Shown piece by piece: positions 8,679 to 13,799 of a DNA stretch of 15,558 nt. The stretch's first letter is position 1, and each line of letters starts with the position of its first letter. Origin of the DNA: CAZQLE01 sp964593905 (GTDB lineage Bacteria; Chloroflexota; Anaerolineae; Anaerolineales; Anaerolineaceae); the NCBI GenBank assembly GCA_964593905.1, contig CAZQLE010000078.1:1-15558 (forward strand), given 5' to 3'. The notes beneath the pieces were generated by a model. That model worked only from the letters and a program-made list of their open reading frames with translations, searched no databases and was not told where the DNA came from. The position numbers and the translations under genes were made by a program.

Positions 8679-8915
8679 TGGTAGGTTGGGTTGAGGGGGC
8701 ACACCCGAACCATCCACCAATAACGCCCATCCCCCCCGAAACCCAACGGGTACCGCTCGTACCTGTTGTTGAGTTTCGGGGCAAACGAGTACCTTAAAAA
8801 CAGCCGCGTTGATGCCCCCTTACCCAACCTACAAAATGCTCGCCGCAGCCCACGTGGGTGGAGATTCTTCACACGCTGCGTCGGTGAAACACGGCGCAGC
8901 GGTTCAGAATGACAC
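8666..8915. repeat. Palindromic interspersed repeat, copy 2, interrupted
   Basis: The unit starts GTGTCAT at 8666-8672 and ends ATGACAC at 8909-8915, like copy 1. Its left arm breaks off at about 8680, where a 152-bp element with its own terminal inverted repeats begins; the right arm resumes at 8833. Without the insert the unit is 98 bp. The left arm is shorter than in copy 1, so the insertion may have been accompanied by loss of sequence. Confidence 0.65.
8681..8832. mobile_element. MITE-like palindromic element with 20-bp terminal inverted repeats
   Basis: The left end, 8681-8701 (starting GTAGGTTGGGTT), is the reverse complement of the right end, 8813-8832 (ending AACCCAACCTAC), apart from one substitution and one missing base. 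Inside is a second inverted pair, CCCCGAAACCCAAC (8734-8747) against 8768-8781, with one mismatch. This pair encloses a small hairpin, GGTAC/GTACC (8749-8753, 8759-8763). The element has no coding capacity, so if mobile it would need a transposase supplied elsewhere. GTAGGTTGGGTT-type palindromes are known as dispersed repeats in various bacteria (recalled). I see no target site duplication at the edges. Confidence 0.6.
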
Positions 8916-8941
8916 ATGAATGTGGCCGTTGTCATGTCGAG
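8843..8941 (+). repeat. Direct repeat, copy B
   Basis: This is the partner of 8581-8678. It carries the same core, GATTCTTCACACGCTGCG, and the same GGTTCAGAATGACACATGA-type end. Its last part (from about 8928, TTGTCATGTCGAGC) is the start of a third palindromic unit that is not continued to a recognisable right end. Confidence 0.85.
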
Positions 8942-8981
8942 CGCCGCGGAACACTCCCCACCCCATTACCCAAACCAGATT

Positions 8982-9012
8982 AAAACAAAAATGCGCAGGT
9001 TAACCCTGCGCA
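8982..9012 (-). terminator. Intrinsic terminator of the secreted protein gene
   Basis: On the - strand an 8-bp perfect GC-rich stem (TGCGCAGG/CCTGCGCA, 8992-8999 with 9005-9012) with a 5-nt loop is followed by a T-rich run (TTTTTGTTTT, 8991-8982). It lies about 25 nt after the stop of the 317-aa gene, where a terminator is expected. Confidence 0.88.
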
Positions 9013-9036
9013 CCATTCCTTAATTCACCAATTCCC

Positions 9037-9990
9037 CTACCACCAGATTCGGAACCAGGTTAAACTGCTCGCGCTGCTTCCCTTATAACTGATGACACTT
9101 TCCACCTGAACCACTTCTTTCAACCCACCTTCTGCCACCGGGAAGCGGATATGGGATAAACCGGCCGCATCAGAAGCCGGCGCCGGGTATACTTTTTCAA
9201 AACCGCCGGGCAAAGTTACCTTAACCGACACGGTGGCTTTTTCAACCGGGTTGTAATACTGGTCTTGCACAATTACGTACAAATCTTGAAATTCACCCGG
9301 TTTCAACAGCGCCTGCCCGACAAAAGCATAAGATTGCAAGCGGACCGGGGTGGTGTTAATGGTAAAACCTGGCTGAGTCGGTCCCAGTCGGAAAGGATCA
9401 CCCACCCGGGCATCGAAATAGATGCGGCCCAGATCGGTCAGGGCAACGCCCTGGTCTGGGAGCAGTTCGGGCCGCCATTCAAACCGGGCGCGCTCAAAAT
9501 ATTGCACCGTGCGACCGTCGCGCAGTTCCATCGGGCCAATCGGGTTGCCAAAATAAATATCGCCCTGGTTTTGCCGATAAAAAGCCAGAAAATCATGACA
9601 TACGCTGAAGCCGGTGGAAAAGCGTTTGCAATTCAACCCCGATTCGCGCAAACCATCTTTCAGCGGCTGATAATCGTATAACAGCCCGCCCAGATCTGCG
9701 ATCTTCACCTGCGGCGTGCCATTGGCAGTTTGAACATCCAGGCGCACGCGCTGAAAATACTGGGTGCGCACACCGCTGGAAACATCAACAAATTCATCTG
9801 TAATGGGATAACCGAACAACAAAAGTGGGTCAGAGACGCTGTTATAGAAAGCCAGAATCTCCCCTTTGACCATATGCCCGGTCTCGGGGAAATAGCGCTC
9901 ACCCGGGGGCTGTGAACCCGCTGAGGTAAGCATACTGACGGCGATGAGTAAAATAAAAATAACCACCCTGATGGAGTTGCTATGCCGCAT
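9037..9990 (-). CDS. Secreted protein with two FGxPI...QYF repeats and an Ig-like C-terminus
   Basis: The 317-aa product starts with a basic N-terminus and the hydrophobic segment IRVVIFILLIAVSMLTSAG, a signal peptide likely cleaved near residue 25. Two repeats of about 70 residues follow. Repeat 1 (33-106) has FPETGHMVKGEILAFY, FGYPITDEF and TQYFQRVRLDV. Repeat 2 (124-193) has FSTGFSVCHDFLAFY, FGNPIGPMEL and VQYFERARFEW; both end ADLGGLLYD or TDLGRIYFD. C121 and C131 could form a disulfide. Residues about 215-317 resemble a Big-1/invasin-like Ig domain (DQYYNPVEKATVSVKVTLPG...DAAGLSHIRFPV). Such repeats are common in Chloroflexota extracellular proteins, and a cell-surface or binding role is inferred. 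The ATG lacks a ribosome binding site, but a promoter places the transcript start at the ATG. A terminator follows. The gene is divergent from the DUF1232-like gene. Confidence 0.82.
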   Translation of the reverse strand: MRHSNSIRVVIFILLIAVSMLTSAGSQPPGERYFPETGHMVKGEILAFYNSVSDPLLLFGYPITDEFVDVSSGVRTQYFQRVRLDVQTANGTPQVKIADLGGLLYDYQPLKDGLRESGLNCKRFSTGFSVCHDFLAFYRQNQGDIYFGNPIGPMELRDGRTVQYFERARFEWRPELLPDQGVALTDLGRIYFDARVGDPFRLGPTQPGFTINTTPVRLQSYAFVGQALLKPGEFQDLYVIVQDQYYNPVEKATVSVKVTLPGGFEKVYPAPASDAAGLSHIRFPVAEGGLKEVVQVESVISYKGSSASSLTWFRIWW

Positions 9991-9996
9991 ATAATT

Positions 9997-10024
9997 ATTA
10001 TATGCAATCTCGAAGCGAATTCAA
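9997..10024 (-). promoter_or_regulatory. Promoter of the secreted protein gene, predicting a leaderless mRNA
   Basis: On the - strand, TTGAAT (10024-10019) is followed after 16 bp by a perfect TATAAT (10002-9997). Six bases separate the -10 box from the ATG (9990-9988), so transcription would begin at or within a base of the start codon. This agrees with the absence of any purine-rich ribosome binding site. Confidence 0.6.
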
Positions 10025-10055
10025 TCCAATTGCGCTCCATTTCCGTTAACTAGAA

Positions 10056-10073
10056 TTGTCAGTTTTGTCAGTT
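10056..10073. repeat. Tandem 9-bp repeat in a divergent promoter region
   Basis: TTGTCAGTT occurs twice without a gap (10056-10064 and 10065-10073), between the -35 box of the - strand gene and the -10 box of the + strand gene. Directly repeated sites of this spacing can bind a regulator, but no factor is identified. Confidence 0.45.
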
Positions 10074-10101
10074 TGTTATCCCTTTGCAAATCCAGTTGAG
10101 A

Positions 10102-10107
10102 TATAAT
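10102..10107 (+). promoter_or_regulatory. Likely -10 box of the DUF1232-like/sugar dehydrogenase operon
   Basis: TATAAT matches the consensus and lies 21 nt before the ATG at 10129, leaving a short leader containing GGAGG. No acceptable -35 hexamer is found at 16-18 bp, so the promoter may need an activator or a different sigma factor. Confidence 0.45.
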
Positions 10108-10128
10108 CAATCAGAATGGAGGTCAAAT

Positions 10129-10482
10129 ATGTCGGATAATCAGTCTCGTCCTGATCTCCCCCGGGGTGGTGTCGTACAAGACATCGGGCTGCGTGTCCGT
10201 CTTGTGGCGCGTCTGATGGCTGATGCGCGGGTCTCGTTATGGTTGAAGATCTTACCCGTGGGAAGTGTAGTGTATCTTTTCTTCCCCGATTTGTTAATCG
10301 GACCGATTGATGATGCCCTGCTGCTCTGGCTGGCAACCACCCTGTTTGTCGAATTGGCGCCGCAGGAGATTGTTGCAGAACACCTGCGCGCTTTGCAAGG
10401 CTTGCCGCCCGCCCAGAGCAGCGGCCCGGTGGTCGACGCCACATTCAGCGACCCGCCGTCACCAGAAGAGAACCCGCAATGA
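10129..10482 (+). CDS. Small DUF1232-like membrane protein
   Basis: The 117-aa protein has a polar N-terminus, an amphipathic stretch (VQDIGLRVRLVARLMADARV), then the core WLKILPVGSVVYLFFPDLL followed by GPIDDALLLWLATTLFVELAP. This resembles the DUF1232 pattern (LP...YL..P.DL.P....DD), in which one or two membrane helices flank a conserved Asp-Asp pair. The C-terminus is Pro/Ser-rich and probably disordered. The function of DUF1232 proteins is not established. I chose ATG 10129 because GGAGG (10118-10122) lies 6 nt upstream; an in-frame ATG-less extension to 10084 would overlap the promoter. The stop overlaps the ATG of the next gene by 4 nt (ATGA), so the two are co-translated. Assignment to the family is by motif only and is moderately sure. 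Confidence 0.75.
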   Translation: MSDNQSRPDLPRGGVVQDIGLRVRLVARLMADARVSLWLKILPVGSVVYLFFPDLLIGPIDDALLLWLATTLFVELAPQEIVAEHLRALQGLPPAQSSGPVVDATFSDPPSPEENPQ

Positions 10483-11822
10483 AAAAGAAATTCTTCCTCC
10501 TGGGCAATATTCTGCTCACCGCCAGCCTGGCGCTCGCGGCCTGCGGGCCGCAAATTATCACCCTGCCGCCTGAAACCCCGGCCGCGCCAACCCAGACGCC
10601 CCAGGCCACCCAACCAGCCCCTGCCACCCTCGCGCCGGCCACCCCGGCAACACAGCCACCGCCAGAAAACAACCCCACCTCGGCATTACCCACACTGGTC
10701 ATGCCCGAACTGGTCCGCCCCACCTATGCACCTTTCGGCGAACCGGTGACTGAATTTCCCGGTTCCAGCAATTTCCAATGGAAACTGGTCATCGGCGGTT
10801 TAACCCGCCCGGTTGATTTGCAAAACGCCGGCGACGGTTCAAAACGACTTTTCATTGTGGAACAGGATGGGATGATCCTCGCACTGGATCCCAATACAAA
10901 TAAACTCTCCACCTTTCTGGATATTCGCGACCGGATCAATAACGACGGAAATGAACGGGGGCTGCTGGGCCTGGCGTTTTCACCCAACTATTCCAATGAC
11001 GGGTTGTTTTATGTCAATTACACCGATAAAGAAGGAACCAGCACCATTTCGCGCTTTCGGCGATCAGAAGACCCCAACTTTATTGACCCCCAGAACGAAC
11101 AAATTCTGCTAACCGTCAAACAACCTTACCGTAACCACAACGGTGGTGGACTGGCTTTTGGGCCGGATGGCTATCTGTATATCGCGCTTGGTGACGGCGG
11201 CAACGCCGGCGACCCGCTGGGCAATGGTCAAAATACCGATACGCTGCTCGGAAAAATCCTGCGCATCGATGTGGCCACCCATGAAGGCTACCGAATTCCA
11301 CCCGACAACCCCTTTGTTTCCGGCGGCGGCCGGCCAGAGATCTGGGCCTATGGGCTGCGCAACCCCTGGCGGTTTTCATTTGACCGCGCAACCGGCGATC
11401 TGTGGATTGCCGATGTCGGCCAGTCGGCGCTGGAAGAGGTCAACTTCCAACCAGCCGGCGCCCTGGGTGGAACCAATTACGGTTGGAACTATAAAGAAGG
11501 CGACACGCCCTTTAAAGACACCCCGCCACAGGGGGCCGCTCTTAGCGATCCGGTTTTCATCTATAATCATGGCAAGGGCTGCTCGGTAACCGGCGGGTAT
11601 GTCTACCGCGGTGCTGCATTACCCGAGTTTAATGGCCTGTATATCTTTGGGGATTATTGCAGCGGGTTTGTATGGGCCACCAACCGCATCATCGGCGGGT
11701 TTAAAACCCAGGATCTGTTTAAAATCAACGGCGAAATCAGCTCGTTTGGTGTGGATGAAGCCGGAGAATTGTATGCCCTTGACCATCTGGCCGGCGCAGT
11801 GCTGCGCCTTGAACGGAAATAA
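10479..11822 (+). CDS. Lipoprotein of the PQQ-dependent sugar dehydrogenase (GSDH) family
   Basis: The 447-aa product starts with a lipoprotein signal peptide (MKKKFFLLGN..., lipobox L19-A-A-C22), so it should be anchored by Cys22 on the outer face of the membrane. A Thr/Pro/Ala-rich linker (about 28-72) leads to a six-bladed beta-propeller domain (about 95-446). Family motifs are ERGLLGLAFSPNY, RNHNGGGLAFGPDGYLYIAL with H220, GDGGNAGDP with D239, GKILRIDV, GLRNPWRF with R294 and N295, DVGQSALEEVN and NYGWNYKEG. H220 and R294/N295 correspond by motif to the catalytic His and the PQQ-contacting Arg-Asn of soluble glucose dehydrogenase. Family members oxidise sugars with PQQ, but many homologues have no proven activity. 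Two Cys pairs late in the domain (GKGCSVTGG and FGDYCSG) could form a disulfide. It is translationally coupled to the upstream small membrane protein gene. Confidence 0.88.
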   Translation: MKKKFFLLGNILLTASLALAACGPQIITLPPETPAAPTQTPQATQPAPATLAPATPATQPPPENNPTSALPTLVMPELVRPTYAPFGEPVTEFPGSSNFQWKLVIGGLTRPVDLQNAGDGSKRLFIVEQDGMILALDPNTNKLSTFLDIRDRINNDGNERGLLGLAFSPNYSNDGLFYVNYTDKEGTSTISRFRRSEDPNFIDPQNEQILLTVKQPYRNHNGGGLAFGPDGYLYIALGDGGNAGDPLGNGQNTDTLLGKILRIDVATHEGYRIPPDNPFVSGGGRPEIWAYGLRNPWRFSFDRATGDLWIADVGQSALEEVNFQPAGALGGTNYGWNYKEGDTPFKDTPPQGAALSDPVFIYNHGKGCSVTGGYVYRGAALPEFNGLYIFGDYCSGFVWATNRIIGGFKTQDLFKINGEISSFGVDEAGELYALDHLAGAVLRLERK

Positions 11823-11825
11823 GTT

Positions 11826-11850
11826 GGCCAATAACCTTTTCTTATTGGCC
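11826..11850 (+). terminator. Stem-loop just after the sugar dehydrogenase gene
   Basis: A perfect 9-bp stem (GGCCAATAA/TTATTGGCC) with a 7-nt loop begins 4 nt after the stop. There is no T-run after the stem, so it may stabilise the mRNA end or act as a weak terminator rather than a classical intrinsic one. Confidence 0.45.
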
Positions 11851-11914
11851 GGGCGAATGGAGAAGCCCCCTGGAAGAACCAGACGATTTGCCCATTAACG
11901 GGTGTAATTGTGCA

Positions 11915-11927
11915 ATTTGTAACAAAT
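11915..11927. promoter_or_regulatory. Candidate operator palindrome upstream of the 76-aa gene
   Basis: ATTTGTAACAAAT is a perfect 6-1-6 dyad about 90 nt upstream of the ATG at 12017. A possible -10 box, TATAGT, is at 11970-11975, but no matching -35 is visible. Short AT-rich dyads arise by chance, so this is weak. Confidence 0.2.
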
Positions 11928-12016
11928 AATTGAGGATGAACACCACTAACCACTGCTGTAACCAACAGGTATAGTACAAATTAGACAAGAATTGAATTGT
12001 TTGTTTGGAGGTAGCA

Positions 12017-12247
12017 ATGGCAGAAAAAGATTGGAAAATTTTAAAGGTTCGTTATTGTAATCATGCCGGTAAAGAGGTGTCGCTGGACGCAGAGGTGGTA
12101 TACCCGGCGGAATGGATGCCCGATCAACCCCCCCGGGTGATATCCCATCGCTGCTCCAATGCAATCCGCTGCCGCCTGTTCAATCGCGGCGCTTGCCTCT
12201 GGTCAGGCGCAAACCCCACGTACGATCCCTTCCTGGAACGCGACTAA
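12017..12247 (+). CDS. Small conserved-looking cysteine protein of unknown function
   Basis: The 76-aa product has an N-terminal half VRYCNHAGKEVSLDAEVVYP that looks like beta strands. The C-terminal half holds SHRCSNAIRCRLFNRGACLW and ends with SGANPTYDPFLERD. Four Cys (residues 14, 46, 51 and 59) and two His (residues 16 and 44) could bind Zn2+ or an Fe-S cluster, or form disulfides. There is no signal peptide or membrane segment. I chose ATG 12017 because GGAGG (12007-12011) lies 5 nt upstream, a strong signal; an in-frame TTG at 12005 overlaps that site. The gene stands alone between the sugar dehydrogenase gene and a strong terminator, which suggests its own well-expressed mRNA. I have a vague memory of similar small proteins in Chloroflexota but cannot name a family or function. 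Confidence 0.78.
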   Translation: MAEKDWKILKVRYCNHAGKEVSLDAEVVYPAEWMPDQPPRVISHRCSNAIRCRLFNRGACLWSGANPTYDPFLERD

Positions 12248-12288
12248 ACAACCGGGCCGCCAGGCCCCCAATAAAAGCACTCCAGTTA

Positions 12289-12317
12289 CTGCAAGAGCTG
12301 CTTGCAGGTGCATTTTT
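12289..12317 (+). terminator. Possible first terminator hairpin after the 76-aa gene
   Basis: A perfect 7-bp stem (CTGCAAG/CTTGCAG, 12289-12295 with 12301-12307) with a 5-nt loop is followed 5 nt later by TTTTT (12313-12317). It is weaker than the hairpin at 12332 and may only be part of a structured 3' end. Confidence 0.35.
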
Positions 12318-12331
12318 CTCTTTCGGGTGCC

Positions 12332-12366
12332 ACTTGCCCCGTTCTTACCAGACGGGGCAAGTTTTT
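12332..12366 (+). terminator. Intrinsic terminator after the 76-aa gene
   Basis: A perfect 11-bp stem (ACTTGCCCCGT/ACGGGGCAAGT, 12332-12342 with 12352-12362), a 9-nt loop and then TTTTT (12362-12366) make a strong Rho-independent terminator. It separates the 76-aa gene from the signalling operon. Confidence 0.93.
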
Positions 12367-12425
12367 ATGCTGAACAGCACAAAACAACCAAGACAGTCCG
12401 CTCCCTTACAGTCGCTTAACGGTTC

Positions 12426-12454
12426 AACCGGCCCCCGGTTCCTGCCCGTATAAT
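12426..12454 (+). promoter_or_regulatory. Promoter of the response regulator operon with a palindrome at -35
   Basis: A perfect -10 box TATAAT lies at 12449-12454. Seventeen bases upstream, where the -35 should be, is AACCGG, the left half of the dyad AACCGG-CCC-CCGGTT (12426-12440). The lack of a -35 consensus and the dyad in its place suggest control by a DNA-binding factor. The leader to the ATG would be about 75 nt. Confidence 0.5.
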
Positions 12455-12536
12455 TAATGGAGCAGCGCCCGGGCCGGGAGGAATTTACCCCGCCGGTGCA
12501 ATGCGCCCAATCTTTCATTTGCAATGAGGCCCATTA

Positions 12537-12911
12537 ATGAAGCCCAGAATCTTACTGATAGAAGATATACCCGATAATGCAACACTGGTGGAAAAAATAC
12601 TGTCGGCTCAGGGCTATGAACTGATCTGGGCAAAAACAGCCGAAGAAGGCCTTGAAATGGGCGCCGCACAGCCCCCCCGGTTGATCTTGCTGGACCTGGG
12701 TTTGCCCGATATGGACGGCCAGACCCTGGTAGGTTACCTGCGCAATATACCTGCCCTGGCGCATACCCCCATTGTGGTGGTGACCGCCTGGCCCGAAGAA
12801 ACCGCCCGGCGCATGGTTACAGCCTATGGTTGCGACGGCTTTCTGTGCAAACCAATCAACGTCCAGGAGTTCATCCGCCTGGTTCAACAAAAAGTGCCTA
12901 CTGCACAATAA
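12537..12911 (+). CDS. Single-domain response regulator (receiver only)
   Basis: The 124-aa product is one CheY-like receiver domain with no output domain. The acidic pair E9-D10 (RILLIEDIPDN), phosphoacceptor D53 (LILLDLGLPDMDG), switch Thr T83 (VVVTAWP) and Lys K105 (GFLCKPINVQEF) are all present, so it should be phosphorylated. With no DNA-binding domain it probably acts by protein contact or in a phosphorelay. The histidine kinase encoded two genes downstream is the obvious candidate partner, but this is inferred from proximity only. The start ATG has GAGG (12526-12529) 7 nt upstream. The next gene follows after 14 nt. Confidence 0.93.
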   Translation: MKPRILLIEDIPDNATLVEKILSAQGYELIWAKTAEEGLEMGAAQPPRLILLDLGLPDMDGQTLVGYLRNIPALAHTPIVVVTAWPEETARRMVTAYGCDGFLCKPINVQEFIRLVQQKVPTAQ

Positions 12912-12925
12912 GACCGGCCAGACCT

Positions 12926-13774
12926 ATGTCAACCAGCTCTCCTGTCGAAATTCTACCCGCCGATCAGTTCACGTTGGAGCAGCTTACCAACGCATATAAT
13001 CAAACCCGAATCGATTATTTGATTCCCATGCCAATGAACGCCCAGCGTCTGGGTGAATATTTTGAAATGTACGACATTTCACTGCCCCATTCGGTGGTCG
13101 CCGTAGACGAAGGTGAAATTATCGGTCTGGGCATGTTGGGGGTTCGTGAAAACCGGGCCTGGTATACCCGGCTGGGTGTTTTGCCAAACACCCGCCGCGG
13201 CGGGGTGGGCAGCGCCCTGATGCATGGGTTAATCAATCAGGCCGCAAAGCTTCATCGCAAAAACCATATTCTGGAAGTCATCAAAAACAATACCCCCGCG
13301 CACCAGTTGTTTCTGAAATGTGGGTTCAAAGAAGTGCGCGAACTGATGGTGCTGCGCCGCCCGCCGGGAGCGCCAACCAGCTCAGCGCTGCAAAGCGAAG
13401 CAGCCTGGTTTGAAGGTGATGAGATTCCACTGCGGCTGGCCACGCTCAATATACCCCTGGCCTGGACCAACCAGCCCGAATCTTTAACCCATGTGCCGGC
13501 CAAAGGCGGGCTGGAAATTACGCTCGCAGATGGCAGCAGCGGCTGGGTGGTCTTTCAACGCCACAAATGGAACCTGTCGCATATCGTCTTGCACACACAG
13601 CACGGCGACCCTGCCGTGGTTGCCAGAGAACTGCTCACCACGCTGTACACCCGATTTCCCAATATCGACACCTATGCCGAAAACCTGGCCGCCGATGACC
13701 CGCACCTGCCGGGTTTCTGGGCGGTTGGTTTTATCGAAGCCTTCCGCCGGATCGAGATGATCCGTTCTGATTAA
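12926..13774 (+). CDS. GNAT-family N-acetyltransferase
   Basis: The 282-aa product has an N-terminal GNAT domain (about 8-150). The beta-hairpin VVAVDEGEIIGLGMLGV and the acetyl-CoA loop LGVLPNTRRGGVGSALMHGL are clear (motif A, R-R-G-G-V-G), followed by NNTPAHQLFLKCGFKEVREL, the usual end of the fold. Residues about 160-282 look like a second, degenerate GNAT-like half (GWVVFQRHKWNLSHIVLHT, then AADDPHLPGFWAVGFIEAF), lacking an intact acetyl-CoA loop. The target is unknown. I chose ATG 12926, the first Met giving a normal GNAT start. There is no clear ribosome binding site, so translation may depend on the upstream response regulator gene ending 14 nt before. It lies between a response regulator and a histidine kinase gene. 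Confidence 0.88.
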   Translation: MSTSSPVEILPADQFTLEQLTNAYNQTRIDYLIPMPMNAQRLGEYFEMYDISLPHSVVAVDEGEIIGLGMLGVRENRAWYTRLGVLPNTRRGGVGSALMHGLINQAAKLHRKNHILEVIKNNTPAHQLFLKCGFKEVRELMVLRRPPGAPTSSALQSEAAWFEGDEIPLRLATLNIPLAWTNQPESLTHVPAKGGLEITLADGSSGWVVFQRHKWNLSHIVLHTQHGDPAVVARELLTTLYTRFPNIDTYAENLAADDPHLPGFWAVGFIEAFRRIEMIRSD

Positions 13775-13799
13775 TGTCTTCCCCCAAAAAGCAGCCGCC

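Larger units (their letters stand above)
8462..9036. other. Gene-free repeat region between convergent genes
   Basis: No convincing coding sequence lies here. The stretch between the last glycosyltransferase gene (+) and the secreted protein gene (-) contains a palindromic repeat copy (8516-8653), a second copy (8666-8915) interrupted by a MITE-like element (8681-8832), the start of a third copy near 8928, and an intrinsic terminator (8982-9012). Short open frames across the repeats give low-complexity CHSE-LLRR-like peptides on the - strand, which is what such repeats produce when translated by chance. Confidence 0.8.

Noticed and set aside
8681..8832. Insertion sequence with transposase
   Set aside because: At 152 bp with no coding capacity it cannot be autonomous, so it was kept only as MITE-like.
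8503..8935. Short - strand frames with CHSE-LLRR-like peptides
   Set aside because: They are translations of the palindromic repeats, differ in frame between copies, and have no ribosome binding site.
8516..8941. Possible CRISPR array
   Set aside because: Only two long diverged repeats and one partial are present, with unequal spacing and internal palindromes. There are no short identical repeats with uniform spacers and no cas genes nearby.
12501..12527. Eight-codon leader frame (MRPIFHLQ) before the response regulator
   Set aside because: The purine-rich sequence at 12476-12482 is about 18 nt away, too far to serve it, and there is no attenuator-like structure or codon run.
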